DNA of 43,925 nucleotides, from the NCBI GenBank assembly GCA_019454675.1, contig JACFNV010000010.1:1-43925 (forward strand). Reading direction: 5' to 3'. The DNA comes from Gammaproteobacteria bacterium (lineage in GTDB: Bacteria > Pseudomonadota > Gammaproteobacteria > Steroidobacterales > GCA-2729495). The notes below the pieces were generated by a model. That model ran no database searches and was not told the DNA's origin. It worked only from the letters and a program-made list of their open reading frames with translations. Shown one piece after another: positions 15,268-24,822 of the stretch (its first letter is position 1; the number at the start of each line of letters is the position of its first letter). The position numbers and the translations under genes are program-made.

Positions 15268-16520
15268 GCGCGCAGCAGGCATCGGCCAGTGCGGCGGGCA
15301 CCGCACCGCTGGACGTCGCCGCCATCCGCGGCGACTTTCCCATCCTGCACCAGCAGGTCAACGGCTACCCGCTGGCCTACCTCGACAATGCCGCCTCCTA
15401 CCAGCGCCCGCGGCAGGTGATCGAGGCGATCACGCATTACTACACCCACGACCACGCCAACGTGCACCGCGGCGTGCACGTGCTCAGCCAGCGCGCCACC
15501 GATGCCCAGGAGGCCGGGCGCGAGGCCGCGCGGCGGCTGCTCAACGCCGCCGAGCGCGCCGAGATCGTCTTCACCCGCGGCACCACCGAGGCCATCAACC
15601 TGGTCGCCTATGCGCTGCGCGAAAGCCTGCGGCCCGGCGACGAGATCCTCATCTCGCAGATGGAGCACCACTCGAACATCGTGCCCTGGCAGCTGGCCTG
15701 CCAGCGCACGGGCGCGCGCCTCAACGTGGTGCCGATCAACGCACGCGGCGAGCTCGAGCTCGACGAGTTCCACCGCCGCCTCAACGCGCGCACGCGGCTG
15801 GTGGCGATGGCGCATGTCTCCAACGCGCTCGGCACCGTGAACCCGGTGGCCGAGATCACCGCCGCGGCCCATGCCCGCGGCATCCCGGTGTTGCTCGACG
15901 GCGCCCAGGCCATCGCGCACCGCAAGGTGGACGTGCAGGCGCTCGGCTGCGACTTCTACGCCTTTTCGGGGCACAAGATGTGCGGCCCCACCGGCATCGG
16001 CGTGCTCTACGGGCGGCGCGAGTGGCTCGAGCGGCTGCCGCCCTTCCAGGGTGGTGGCGACATGATCCTCTCGGTCAGCTTCGACCACACCGAGTACAAC
16101 GAGCTGCCCTACAAGTTCGAAGCCGGCACCCCCGATGTCGCGGGCGCGGTGGGGCTCGGCGCGGCCATCGGCTACCTGGAGGGCATCGGCCTCGATGCCA
16201 TCGCCGCCCACGAGGACGCGCTCCTCGAGCACGCCACCCGGGCGGTCTCCGCGCTGCCGGGGGTGCGCATCATCGGCGAAGCCGCGGAAAAGGCCGGCGT
16301 GCTTTCCTTCGACATCGAGGGCATCCATCCGCACGACCTCGGCACCGTGCTGGACCACCAGGGGGTGGCCATCCGTGCCGGGCACCACTGCGCCATGCCG
16401 GTCATGGACTTCTTCCACGTCGCCGGCACCGCAAGGGCTTCCTTCGCGTTCTACAACACGCACGAGGAAATCGAGCAGCTGGTGGCGGCACTGGGCGTGG
16501 CGCGGCGGATGCTCGCCTGA
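15264..16520 (+). CDS. sufS: Cysteine desulfurase SufS
   Basis: SufS removes sulfur from cysteine as a persulfide with PLP. The 418-aa protein has the PLP lysine in FSGHKMCGPTGIG, the substrate pocket text ARQMEHHSNIVPWQ-like ISQMEHHSNIVPWQ, and the persulfide cysteine in RAGHHCAMP near the C-terminus (type II desulfurase pattern). The GTG start overlaps sufD by four bases, and homology begins at DVAAIRGDFPILHQ. Confidence 0.96.
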   Translation: MSAQQASASAAGTAPLDVAAIRGDFPILHQQVNGYPLAYLDNAASYQRPRQVIEAITHYYTHDHANVHRGVHVLSQRATDAQEAGREAARRLLNAAERAEIVFTRGTTEAINLVAYALRESLRPGDEILISQMEHHSNIVPWQLACQRTGARLNVVPINARGELELDEFHRRLNARTRLVAMAHVSNALGTVNPVAEITAAAHARGIPVLLDGAQAIAHRKVDVQALGCDFYAFSGHKMCGPTGIGVLYGRREWLERLPPFQGGGDMILSVSFDHTEYNELPYKFEAGTPDVAGAVGLGAAIGYLEGIGLDAIAAHEDALLEHATRAVSALPGVRIIGEAAEKAGVLSFDIEGIHPHDLGTVLDHQGVAIRAGHHCAMPVMDFFHVAGTARASFAFYNTHEEIEQLVAALGVARRMLA

Positions 16521-16969
16521 TGCCCGCCGAGACGCCATCGCTGGCGAGCCTGTACCGGCAGACGGTCCTCGAGCACGGCCGCCAGCCCCACAACCTGCGC
16601 CCGATGAGCCATCCCGACCACCTTGCCAGCGCCGACAACCCGCTGTGCGGAGACCGCATCACGCTCTACCTGCAGGAGCGGGAGGGCATCCTCAGCGACG
16701 TCAGCTTCGAGGGCCGCGGCTGCGCCATCTCGCTGGCCTCCGCCTCGATGCTGACCGACATCGTGTGCGGCCTGTCGCCCGGCGAGGCCAGGCGGCTGGC
16801 CGCCAGCGTCGTCGAGACGCTCGGCAGCGGCAAGGGCGGGCTGCCCGGCGAGCTGGCGGCGCTAGGGGAAGTCCACGCTTATCCGGCGCGCATCCGCTGT
16901 GCAACACTCGCCTGGAAAACGCTGGATGCCGCGCTGGATGGCGCCGGCAGGCCGGCAGGCACCGCATAA
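16520..16969 (+). CDS. sufU: SufU/IscU-like sulfur acceptor
   Basis: This 149-aa IscU-fold protein has Cys43 and Asp45 in NPLCGDRI, Cys68 in GRGCAIS and Cys127 in IRCATLAW, the ligand set of SufU, which takes sulfur from SufS through a zinc site. The GSGKGGLPGEL insertion between the second and third cysteine is as in SufU and not as in IscU. The ATG overlaps the sufS stop by one base (TGATG). Confidence 0.93.
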   Translation: MPAETPSLASLYRQTVLEHGRQPHNLRPMSHPDHLASADNPLCGDRITLYLQEREGILSDVSFEGRGCAISLASASMLTDIVCGLSPGEARRLAASVVETLGSGKGGLPGELAALGEVHAYPARIRCATLAWKTLDAALDGAGRPAGTA

Positions 16970-16981
16970 GGACCCACACGC

Positions 16982-17536
16982 ATGTTCCGCATCGACCAGC
17001 AACCCGTGGCACTGACGCGCGATCTGGAGGCCCTGACGGTTCCCGCCGGGATCCCGCAGGTGCTGCCCAAGGGCTCCATCGTCCAGATCACCCAGGCCAT
17101 GGGCGGCAGCTTCACCGTCTACTTCGAGGGCAACCTGTACCGGGTGGCGGGCCGCGATGCCGATGCGCTTGGCCAGGAGGAGGTCGGCCTGCCCGAACTG
17201 CCGCCCGATGCCACCGATGCCAACGTGGAAGACCTCATCTGGGACCAGATGCGCACCGTCTACGACCCCGAGATCCCGATCAACATCGTCGACCTCGGGC
17301 TGGTCTACGAGTGCCGCATCGAGAGGGTGCCGGGCACCGACCTGCGCTCGGTCTACATCCAGATGACGGTGACGGCACCGGGCTGCGGCATGGGCCAGGT
17401 GCTGGTCGAGGATGTGCGCCAGAAGGTCAAGCTCATCCCCACGGTGCAGAACGTCGAGGTCGACCTGGTCTTCGACCCGCCCTGGAACCAGAGCATGATG
17501 TCAGAGGCTGCCCTGCTGCAGGCCGGCCTGCTCTAG
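16982..17536 (+). CDS. sufT: SufT, MIP18/DUF59 Fe-S maturation protein
   Basis: The 184-aa protein belongs to the SufT type that helps mature Fe-S proteins. An N-terminal domain of about 75 residues precedes the DUF59 core with VYDPEIPINIVDLGLVYE (94-110) and the conserved Cys135 in TAPGCGMG. The C-terminal text VFDPPWNQSMMSEAA is typical of the family. It closes the operon structurally 12 bases after sufU. Confidence 0.93.
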   Translation: MFRIDQQPVALTRDLEALTVPAGIPQVLPKGSIVQITQAMGGSFTVYFEGNLYRVAGRDADALGQEEVGLPELPPDATDANVEDLIWDQMRTVYDPEIPINIVDLGLVYECRIERVPGTDLRSVYIQMTVTAPGCGMGQVLVEDVRQKVKLIPTVQNVEVDLVFDPPWNQSMMSEAALLQAGLL

Positions 17537-17542
17537 ACCGCG

Positions 17543-18046
17543 ATGCCCTCCCCCAGGCGGCTCACCCTGCTGCGCCACGCCAGGGCACACCCCGCCGATG
17601 CCGGCACCGCCGATCATGCGCGCAACCTCGATCCGGCCGGGGAGCGGGAGGCCGAGCATGTGGCCCGCCAGCTGCTCGCCACCGGCATCCGGCCTTCGCT
17701 GATCCTCTGCAGCCCCGCGGCACGTGCCATGCAGACCGCGGGCATCGTCGCCCGCCGGCTCGGCTATCCGCGTGAATTCCTGCAGCGCGAGGCGGGGCTC
17801 TACCTGGCCTCGGCCGACGACCTGCTGCAGGTCATCGCCGGGCAGGATGATGCCTTCCGCGATGTCCTGCTCTGCGGCCACAACCCGGGCCTCAGCGAGC
17901 TGGCGGAGCGGCTGACGGCAAGCGGAACCGGAAGCCTGCCCACCGGCGCCGCGGTGGTCATCGAGACCCGCGCCGCGGGCTGGTCGAGCCTGCAGCGTGG
18001 CGGGTTGCGCCACCGCTGCCTTCCCTCCGACAGCACAACGGACTGA
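17543..18046 (+). CDS. sixA: SixA-like phosphohistidine phosphatase
   Basis: The 167-aa protein is a small histidine phosphatase: LLRHARAH (9-16) with the nucleophile His12, the SPAARAMQTA segment, and CGHNPG with the second His. SixA removes phosphate from histidine phosphotransfer domains in E. coli. It starts six bases after sufT and is probably cotranscribed, although no functional link with SUF is known to me. It converges on sppA with only 12 bases between the stops. Confidence 0.85.
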   Translation: MPSPRRLTLLRHARAHPADAGTADHARNLDPAGEREAEHVARQLLATGIRPSLILCSPAARAMQTAGIVARRLGYPREFLQREAGLYLASADDLLQVIAGQDDAFRDVLLCGHNPGLSELAERLTASGTGSLPTGAAVVIETRAAGWSSLQRGGLRHRCLPSDSTTD

Positions 18047-18058
18047 TCCCGGCCGCGC

Positions 18059-19924
18059 TCAGTCGATGGTGCAGGAACACAGCATGTAGATGCCGAGCGG
18101 GTCGTTCATGCGGGAGAGCGCCTGCAGCTGGCGCTCGAAGCGTGCACGCAGCAGGCTCATCGCGCTGTCATCCCGGGAAGCCACCCGCAGGCCCAGCCGC
18201 TGCAGCGTGCCCAGCACGCGCACCGCATACTGCTCCAGCAAGCGTGCCGGCCAGCCAAGCTCCGGCTCGATGTAGCGCAGCGTGTAGTCGCCCTCCGCGA
18301 GGCCCGCCAGGCTGGCGGCGGAGGCAACCGCCGCATCCAGGCCACCCAGCGAGTCCACCAGGCCCAGGTCCCTGGCATCGGCGCCGATCCACACCCGCCC
18401 GCGGGCGATCTCGTCGGTTTGCTTGAAGGGCATCTCGCGCGCCTCGGCCACGCTGCCGACGAAGATCCGGTAGGCATCCTGCACGGTCTGCTGCAGCACC
18501 TGGCGCGCCTCCTCGCCCAGCGGGCGGTCGAGGCGCAGCTGCCCCGACAACCGCGTGGTGCCGAAGCCATCCACATGGACGCCCAGGGCATCGAGGCCGC
18601 GGTCGACGGTGGGCACCAGTGCCCCCACGCCGATGGAGCCGGTGATGGTGGTCTCGTCGGCCCAGATCTCGTCGGCCGCCATCGAGATGTAATAGCCACC
18701 CGAGGCCGCCACCCCGCCCATGGAGACCACCAGCGGCTTGCCGCTTGCCTTCAGCGCGCGCAGCCCGTCCAGCGCCACCTCGGAGGCGAACATGCTGCCG
18801 CCGGGGCTGTCCACCCGCAGCACCACCGCCTTGATCGAGTCGTCCTCACTGGCCTGGCGCGCGAGTTCCGCCAGCGTATCGCCACCGATCTCCCCGGGTG
18901 ATGCCTCGCCATCGACGATCTGCCCCGCGGCAACGATGATGCCGACCTGCTCGCCGGCCTGCCCGAGGCCCGCCGGCACCCGGCGCAGCAGCCGCAGGTA
19001 CTGGCGGTAATCGATGCTGTTGTAGGCAGCGGCGCTCTGTTCACCGGCCTCGCCCACCAGCCCGATCATGTACTCATCGAACTGCTGGCGACCCATCAGC
19101 CCGTCGACCAGCTTCTGCCCGAGGGCCACCGCGGAAGCGGAACCGCCATCCGCTTCCAGCAATGCGGAGAAGCCGTTGGCGTAATCATCGAGCGCCCCGG
19201 GCTGCAGCCCGCGCGCGGCCACCACGTCGCGCTGGAAGGCCGACCACATCGACTGCAGCCACTGCCGGCTGGCCTGCCGGTCCTCCGCCGACATGTCGTC
19301 GCGGATGAAGGGCTCGACGAAGGACTTGTATTCGCCGACGCGGAACACGTTGAGGTCGACCTGCAGCTTCTCCAGCGCGCTCTTGAAGAAGGTGCGGTAG
19401 TAGCCGAAGCCGTCGATGAACACCATGCCGAGCTTGTTGAGGTAGATCTCGTCGGCATGGGCGGCAAGGTAATACTGGTGCTGCTCGAAGGAATCTCCCA
19501 CCGCAATCACCCGCTTGCCGGCGGCGCGCAGCCCGTCGAGCGTCGTGGCCACGGCGCGCAGGCTGGGCAGGCTGCCGCCCTCGAAGCGCTCCAGGCGCAG
19601 CACCACGGTGGTGATGCGCTCGTCATCCACCGCCGCCTGCAGGCTGTCGAGCAGGTCGCGCAGCAGCACCTGGCGGATGCCGTCGCCCTGCAGCTCGCCA
19701 AGGGCGCGGTCGAGCGCATCGCCGCTGAGCTGCTCCACCAGCTCGCCCACCGGGTCCACCAGCAGCGCGGCGTCGTGCGGCTTGTACAACTGCGGGCCGG
19801 AAAGCCCGGCCAGCAGGATGCCGAAGATGAACAGCAGGAGGATCAGGTGCAGCACGCGGCGCAGGGCGTTGAGCCCGGACCAGATGCCACTGAAGAGACG
19901 GCGGATGGGGTTGCTTGCAGCCAT
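18059..19924 (-). CDS. sppA: Signal peptide peptidase SppA, 67K type
   Basis: SppA degrades cleaved signal peptides in the inner membrane with a Ser/Lys dyad. The 621-aa protein has one N-terminal membrane segment (about 24-44, LHLILLLFIFGILLAGL), the tandem Clp-like domains, the lysine segment GEYKSFVEPFIRDDM and the serine segment VSMGGVAASGGYYISMAAD, plus VDSPGGSMFASE. The length agrees with the two-domain E. coli form. The ATG at 19924 follows the dehydrogenase gene by 19 bases. Confidence 0.95.
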   Translation of the reverse strand: MAASNPIRRLFSGIWSGLNALRRVLHLILLLFIFGILLAGLSGPQLYKPHDAALLVDPVGELVEQLSGDALDRALGELQGDGIRQVLLRDLLDSLQAAVDDERITTVVLRLERFEGGSLPSLRAVATTLDGLRAAGKRVIAVGDSFEQHQYYLAAHADEIYLNKLGMVFIDGFGYYRTFFKSALEKLQVDLNVFRVGEYKSFVEPFIRDDMSAEDRQASRQWLQSMWSAFQRDVVAARGLQPGALDDYANGFSALLEADGGSASAVALGQKLVDGLMGRQQFDEYMIGLVGEAGEQSAAAYNSIDYRQYLRLLRRVPAGLGQAGEQVGIIVAAGQIVDGEASPGEIGGDTLAELARQASEDDSIKAVVLRVDSPGGSMFASEVALDGLRALKASGKPLVVSMGGVAASGGYYISMAADEIWADETTITGSIGVGALVPTVDRGLDALGVHVDGFGTTRLSGQLRLDRPLGEEARQVLQQTVQDAYRIFVGSVAEAREMPFKQTDEIARGRVWIGADARDLGLVDSLGGLDAAVASAASLAGLAEGDYTLRYIEPELGWPARLLEQYAVRVLGTLQRLGLRVASRDDSAMSLLRARFERQLQALSRMNDPLGIYMLCSCTID

Positions 19925-19943
19925 GGTCACTCCCGGGGATCGC

Positions 19944-21047
19944 TCAGTTCTGTCCCTTGTAGCTGACGCGGTAGATGGCGCCGGCCTTGTCATCGCTCAC
20001 CAGCAGGGCGCCATCGGGCGCCACCAGCAGGTCCACCGGCCGGCCCAGCACCTCGTCGCCATCGAGGAAGCCGCCCATGAAGGTCTCGTAGCTGGTGGCA
20101 CGGTTCCCCTCGAGACGGACCAGCGTGATCCGGTAGCCGGTCTTGCCGGCCTCCTTGCTGCGGTTCCAGGAGCCGTGCTCGGCAATGAACACCTGCCCGC
20201 GGTAGGCGGCGGGGAACATGGTGCCGGTATAGAAGCGCAGGCCCAGCGGAGCCACGTGGGGGCCGAGCTGCCGCACCGGCGGCACGGCATCCGCGCAGCG
20301 CCCGAGCTTGCCGAATTCCGGGTCCTCGATGGTGCCCGCATGGCAGAAGGGGAAGCCAAAGTCGAGCCCTGCGCGCGGCGCGCGGTTGAGCTCGCAGGGG
20401 GGCAGCTCGTCGCCGAGCATGTCGCGCCCGTTGTCGGTGAACCACATCTCGCCGCTTTGCGGGTGCCAGGTGAAGCCCACCGTGTTACGCACGCCGCGGG
20501 CGAAATATTCGCGCCCCGAGCCATCGGCATTCATGCGCAGGATGGCGGCGAAGTCCGGCTCGTCGCAGATGTTGCAGGGCGCGCCCAGCGACACGTAGAG
20601 CTTGCCGTCGGGGCCGAAGGCCATGTACTTCCAGGCATGCATCGCGCCCTTGTAGGGCAGGTCATCCACCACGACCACCGCGGCCGGCGGCTGCTCGAGC
20701 CGCGACTCGATGCCGTCGTAGCGCAGGATGCGCCGCGCCTCGGCCACGTAGAGGGCGCCATCGCGGAAGGCGATGCCATTGGGCATCTGCAGGCCGCTCG
20801 CCACCTCCAGCACCTCGGGCTTCGCACCCAGGGCATCGCGCACCGCGTAGACCTTGCCGCCGCGCTGGGTGCCGACGAACAGCGTGCCCCGCTCGCCCAG
20901 CGCCATCGAGCGTGCGCCGGGGACGGATGCCAGCAGCTCGGCGCTGAAGCCGGGTGGCGGCGAGAGATGTGCCGGCAGGGAGGGGCCGGCCATGCCCGCC
21001 AGCGGCAGGAACAGGAGCAGGGCCGTCACGAGGCTTGGTAACTGCAT
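19944..21047 (-). CDS. Periplasmic PQQ-type sugar (sorbosone) dehydrogenase family protein
   Basis: The 367-aa protein has a signal peptide (about 1-21, cleavage near AGMAG) and a six-bladed beta-propeller of the soluble glucose/L-sorbosone dehydrogenase type. Characteristic pieces are LQMPNGIAFRDGALYVAE, YMAFGPDGKLYVSLGAPCNIC, ARGVRNTVGFTWHPQSGEMWFTDNGRD and FIAEHGSWNRS. The substrate cannot be told from sequence, and no PQQ synthesis gene is in the window. It sits between the TRAP permease and sppA, 25 bases after dctM. Confidence 0.88.
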   Translation of the reverse strand: MQLPSLVTALLLFLPLAGMAGPSLPAHLSPPPGFSAELLASVPGARSMALGERGTLFVGTQRGGKVYAVRDALGAKPEVLEVASGLQMPNGIAFRDGALYVAEARRILRYDGIESRLEQPPAAVVVVDDLPYKGAMHAWKYMAFGPDGKLYVSLGAPCNICDEPDFAAILRMNADGSGREYFARGVRNTVGFTWHPQSGEMWFTDNGRDMLGDELPPCELNRAPRAGLDFGFPFCHAGTIEDPEFGKLGRCADAVPPVRQLGPHVAPLGLRFYTGTMFPAAYRGQVFIAEHGSWNRSKEAGKTGYRITLVRLEGNRATSYETFMGGFLDGDEVLGRPVDLLVAPDGALLVSDDKAGAIYRVSYKGQN

Positions 21048-21072
21048 GGGATGTCCTCCGCCCCGCCCGGGC

Positions 21073-22326
21073 CTAGCGCTGGAGCAGCGCCAGTGAAAGC
21101 TGCGGCAGGAAGGTGATGATCAGCACGGTGACCAGTAATACCAGAAGAAAAGGCAGCGTGGCGCGATACACCCGCAGGATCGGGCGCTCGAAGCGGAAAC
21201 CCGCCACCACCAGGTTGCGGCCCATCGGCGGCGCCAGGTAGCCGAGTTCCATGTTGGCGATGAACAGGATGCCGAGGTGGATGGGGTCGATGCCGTAGCG
21301 CATCGCCACCGGCTGGATCAGCGGCACCACCAGCACCAGCGCGGCGAACATGTCCAGCACCGCGCCCAGCACCAGCAGGAAGGCAAACAGCAGCAGCAGG
21401 AAGCTCAGCTCGCCGCCGACATGCCCGGTGACCATGCCCACCAGCCGCTCGGGGATCTCGGCATCGATCATGACGTTGGTGGAGGCGAGCGACACGCCGA
21501 GGATCAGCAGGATCGCGCCGACCAGGATCATCGATTGGCGTGCCACCTGTGGCAGACGCGCCAGCGCGATGTCGCGGCGGATGACCACCTCGGTGAGGAC
21601 CACGTAGACCGCGGTCACCGCGGCGGCCTCGGAAACCGCGAAGAAACCGCTGTAGATGCCGCCGAGGACGATGAAGGGCAAGGGGATGTCGAGCCAGCAC
21701 TCGCGCAGCGCGGCACCGACATCGCGCCACGAGAACTGGCTGAGCGGCACGCGGATGTGGCGGTTCACCCACAGGCAGTAGGCGCCAAGCCCGATGATCA
21801 TGACCAGCCCGGGCAGGACGCCGGCAATGAACAGGTCGTCGATCGAGGTCTCGGTGATGACGCCGAACAGGATCAGCGGCAGCGAGGGCGCGAACAGCAG
21901 CCCCAGGCAGCCGGCCGAAGTGATCAGGCCGAGGCTGAAGTCCTCGCTGTAGCCGGCCTGGGTGAGCGCAGGGAACAGCGCCGCGCCCAGCGCGATGATG
22001 GTGACCCCGGAACCGCCGGTGAAGGCGGTGAACAGGGCGCAGGCGGCGATGGAAACGATGGCCACGCCACCGGGGATCCAGCCCATCAGCGCCGTCGTGA
22101 TGCGCACCAGCCGCGCCGGTGCCCTGCTCTCCGCCAGCACGTAGCCGGCGAAGGTGAACAGCGGGATGGCCAGCAGGATGGGCGTCTCGGCGATGCCGAA
22201 CACCTCGATGCCGATCGCCGACAGCGGGATCTCCGCGTTGTGGAAGCCGGCGATGGCACCGGCGGCAATGACGGCGAACAGCGGTGCGCCGAGCAGCGTC
22301 AGCAGGACCAGCAGCACGGCCAGCAT
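21073..22326 (-). CDS. dctM: TRAP transporter large permease (DctM)
   Basis: DctM is the ion-coupled transport subunit of TRAP uptake systems. The 417-aa protein is mostly hydrophobic, with about 12 membrane segments and DctM marks such as AIPLFTFAGYVLAES, FTAFTGGSGVTIIALG and NMELGYLAPPMGRNL. The ATG at 22326 has GGACG upstream and gives the typical length; the longer open frame overlaps dctQ in another frame. Confidence 0.94.
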   Translation of the reverse strand: MLAVLLVLLTLLGAPLFAVIAAGAIAGFHNAEIPLSAIGIEVFGIAETPILLAIPLFTFAGYVLAESRAPARLVRITTALMGWIPGGVAIVSIAACALFTAFTGGSGVTIIALGAALFPALTQAGYSEDFSLGLITSAGCLGLLFAPSLPLILFGVITETSIDDLFIAGVLPGLVMIIGLGAYCLWVNRHIRVPLSQFSWRDVGAALRECWLDIPLPFIVLGGIYSGFFAVSEAAAVTAVYVVLTEVVIRRDIALARLPQVARQSMILVGAILLILGVSLASTNVMIDAEIPERLVGMVTGHVGGELSFLLLLFAFLLVLGAVLDMFAALVLVVPLIQPVAMRYGIDPIHLGILFIANMELGYLAPPMGRNLVVAGFRFERPILRVYRATLPFLLVLLVTVLIITFLPQLSLALLQR

Positions 22327-22376
22327 CAGCGTCCGTCCGCCGCTGCCGTGGCCTGCCAGCGCCGGCCGGCCACGGG

Positions 22377-22838
22377 CTAGGGGGAGCCGAGCAGGCCGGA
22401 GGCCAGCGGCAGGATAAGCTGCACCGACCAGGCCGGCACCTGGCCGGCGAACAGGCGGTCGCCCATGGCCACCGATTCCCTCAGGAACTGCCAGGAAGCC
22501 CAGGCCAGCAGCGCGGAGGTCCCGGCGGCAAAGGCATTGCCCACCCGCCGTATCCACGGTTGCCAGGCATGCGGCAGGTAGCGCGAGAGCGCATCGATGC
22601 TGACATGGCGCTGCTCGCGACAGGCTGCCACCGCGCCGATCATGGTCACCCACAGCACCATGATGCGCAGCGCCTCGTCCGCCCAGGCGAGACCCGAGCC
22701 GCCCAGGTTGCGCATGAGGATCTGCCAGCCCGCAAGCCCGACCATGGCCATCACCAGCAGGGCCAGCAGCGCGGTTTCCACCCGGCTGCTCCAGCGACCC
22801 GCGCGCTCAGCCCAGGAGGCCGTCGCCGGGGCTGCCAT
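22377..22838 (-). CDS. dctQ: TRAP transporter small permease (DctQ)
   Basis: The 153-aa protein has four membrane segments and the DctQ signature GWQILMRNLGGSGLAWADEALRIMVLW. It scaffolds DctM and DctP docking. The frame ends in TAG directly after the last hydrophobic segment (WSVQLILPLASGLLGSP), shorter than many DctQ proteins, leaving 50 bases before dctM. A late nonsense or frameshift change is possible but not needed. The start overlaps the dctP stop by one base. Confidence 0.9.
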   Translation of the reverse strand: MAAPATASWAERAGRWSSRVETALLALLVMAMVGLAGWQILMRNLGGSGLAWADEALRIMVLWVTMIGAVAACREQRHVSIDALSRYLPHAWQPWIRRVGNAFAAGTSALLAWASWQFLRESVAMGDRLFAGQVPAWSVQLILPLASGLLGSP

Positions 22839-23875
22839 CAGCGTGCCCCGGCGGTATCCGCGGCGGCCCGGGCCGACTGCTGGCGGAATTCGTGCAGGTA
22901 GCCTTCGAGCTGCTGGCGCAGGGCCGGGTCGTAGACCCCCTGCTGGCCGAGATCGCGATTGGCACCGGCCGCCGCACCGCGCCAGCTGCGCAGGTCCTCG
23001 GCCGAGGCCTCGACGATCTGCACGCCGCTGGCCGCAAGCGCATCCACCGCCGCCGCATCATCGACCACGGTCTTGCGGTCCATCTCGCGGTAGACCTCGC
23101 CCATCACCTTGCGGAAGACCGCCTGGTCGGCGGGATCGAGCTTGGCAAAGGCGCGGGCATCGACCGCCATGAGTCCCATGGTGTACATCAGCGGCACCAG
23201 GGTCATGTACTTCACCCGCGTATGCCACTGCAGCGCGATGACGCCCACCGGCGGCGCGGCCACGATGTCGAGCAGGCCGGTCTGCAGCCCGGTCAGCACG
23301 TCGGTGACCGGCAGCGCCACCGGCGACAGCCGCAATGCCTGCATGGCCGCGGTGCTCACCCGGTCGCCCTCCGGCACCCAGATCTTCTGCCCGCGCATGT
23401 CGGCGGTGGTGCTGACCGGGCGGTTGGCGAAGATGCGGGCAAAGCCGCCGCCGGCCATGCCGAAGGAAACGAAGCCGGCGTCCTCGAGCCCCTTGAGCAG
23501 CTGTGCATCCATGCGCTGGCGGACATAGTCCACCTCGGCCTGCGACTCGAAGGTCAGCGGCAGGCCATAGAGCACGATGTTGGCATAGCGCTCGGCCAGG
23601 CCATTGGCGGTGAAGGCCCCGCCCTGCAGCTGGCCGATGCGGATCTTGCGCAGCACCTGGCGCTCGTTGCCCATGACGCCGCCGCCATAGATCTTCACCA
23701 CCACCCGGCCATCGGTCTGCCGACGGATGTCGGTCGCCGCGGCACGGATGGACTGCATCCACTCCGAGCCTTCGGGGGCAATGGTGGCAATCTTGAAGTC
23801 CACGGCCGCCGCGATACCCGACCACAGCAGGGCGGCCAGCATCGCCCCGCCCCAAGCCCGCATGATCCGCCTCAT
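22838..23875 (-). CDS. dctP: TRAP transporter substrate-binding protein (DctP)
   Basis: The 345-aa periplasmic protein has a signal peptide (to about SGIAAA) and the DctP fold with FKIATIAPEGSEWMQSI, KIYGGGVMGNE, MRGQKIWVPEGDRV and VTDVLTGLQTGLLDIVAAPP. The form MRGQKIW is that of the P proteins that partner with TatT lipoproteins. The ligand is unknown. The gene follows tatT by 34 bases. Confidence 0.93.
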   Translation of the reverse strand: MRRIMRAWGGAMLAALLWSGIAAAVDFKIATIAPEGSEWMQSIRAAATDIRRQTDGRVVVKIYGGGVMGNERQVLRKIRIGQLQGGAFTANGLAERYANIVLYGLPLTFESQAEVDYVRQRMDAQLLKGLEDAGFVSFGMAGGGFARIFANRPVSTTADMRGQKIWVPEGDRVSTAAMQALRLSPVALPVTDVLTGLQTGLLDIVAAPPVGVIALQWHTRVKYMTLVPLMYTMGLMAVDARAFAKLDPADQAVFRKVMGEVYREMDRKTVVDDAAAVDALAASGVQIVEASAEDLRSWRGAAAGANRDLGQQGVYDPALRQQLEGYLHEFRQQSARAAADTAGAR

Positions 23876-23909
23876 CGCTCCATTCCTCCGGCCCGGCTGT
23901 GGCCCGTCA

Positions 23910-24806
23910 TCAGAAATAATCGTCGGCCGAAGCCAGCAATTCGCGTGCTTCGGCCTTGGCCAGCACGTTGAACAGGGTACGGCCGTCCTCGCGCGCGGGT
24001 GCCGCGAGCACCTCCTGCAACAGGCGGTCGTGCAGCTCGCGGTCGTAGGTCAGCCGCGCGTAGCTGCGTGCGTATTCCACCTTGACGGCAAGGTCCTGCT
24101 CCCCGCCCAGCGCCATGGCTTCCTCGAAATAGCGGCGGCCGACCTCGGGACGCCCGCCCAGCGCCTCGGGGCGCAGGGTGTTGAGGATGCCGAGGTACAT
24201 GTTGATGGCCGCCCGGTCGGGCACCGACGGCATGTCGAGCAGGCGCTGCAGCGCACTTTCGACCTTGGGCAGGCCGGCAATGGCCGTCCAGTCACCGCTG
24301 TGGGCGCGGATGAAGGCCAGCGAGGCCACGCTGTAGCCGTACAAGGCCTCCGCATCGCCCGCGCCAAGGTGGCCGAGCACCGCCCCGTGGGCCTCGTAGT
24401 CCAGCTCGTCGATGCCGCAGGCACGGCGCTCGGCGGCACACAGCGCACGCAGGCCGTAATCGCGGGCACGCGTCGTGAGCAGGGCGGCACGTGCGGGCTC
24501 GTCGACGAAGCTGCTGCCGTAGAGCGCGTAGAGCTGCGCGGCCGCAGCCAGGTAGCGCGGGTTGGCGGGCTCGCCATCCACCAGTGCATCGAGCAGGATC
24601 AGGTAGGCGGGCAGGCCATCGCGGACCAGCCCGGGATCCTCCTGGTTGAGGATGGCCTGCGAGAGGCCATCGGCAAACCCCGCGGTGGCAGCGCCCCGGA
24701 TGGCCGAACAGCCACCCAGGCCAAGCAGGGCAAGGCCTGCCGCCAGCGGCAGCAGGCTTCCCTGCCACCGGCGGCTGCGCCAGGGGCCGGTTGCGAGCCG
24801 GGTCAC
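23910..24806 (-). CDS. TRAP-associated TPR lipoprotein TatT
   Basis: The 298-aa protein has lipobox LLGLGGC after a hydrophobic N-terminus, then a helical repeat body (ADGLSQAILNQEDPGLVRDGLPAYLILLDALV and onward) as in the TatT (T-component) lipoproteins that form trimers and load the DctP partner. The GTG at 24806 is chosen because earlier codons of the open frame lie inside rplS. The start is only 16 bases after the rplS stop, so the gene is probably read from the ribosomal operon. Confidence 0.87.
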   Translation of the reverse strand: MTRLATGPWRSRRWQGSLLPLAAGLALLGLGGCSAIRGAATAGFADGLSQAILNQEDPGLVRDGLPAYLILLDALVDGEPANPRYLAAAAQLYALYGSSFVDEPARAALLTTRARDYGLRALCAAERRACGIDELDYEAHGAVLGHLGAGDAEALYGYSVASLAFIRAHSGDWTAIAGLPKVESALQRLLDMPSVPDRAAINMYLGILNTLRPEALGGRPEVGRRYFEEAMALGGEQDLAVKVEYARSYARLTYDRELHDRLLQEVLAAPAREDGRTLFNVLAKAEARELLASADDYF

Positions 24807-24822
24807 CCCGCGGGTGCCCGTG

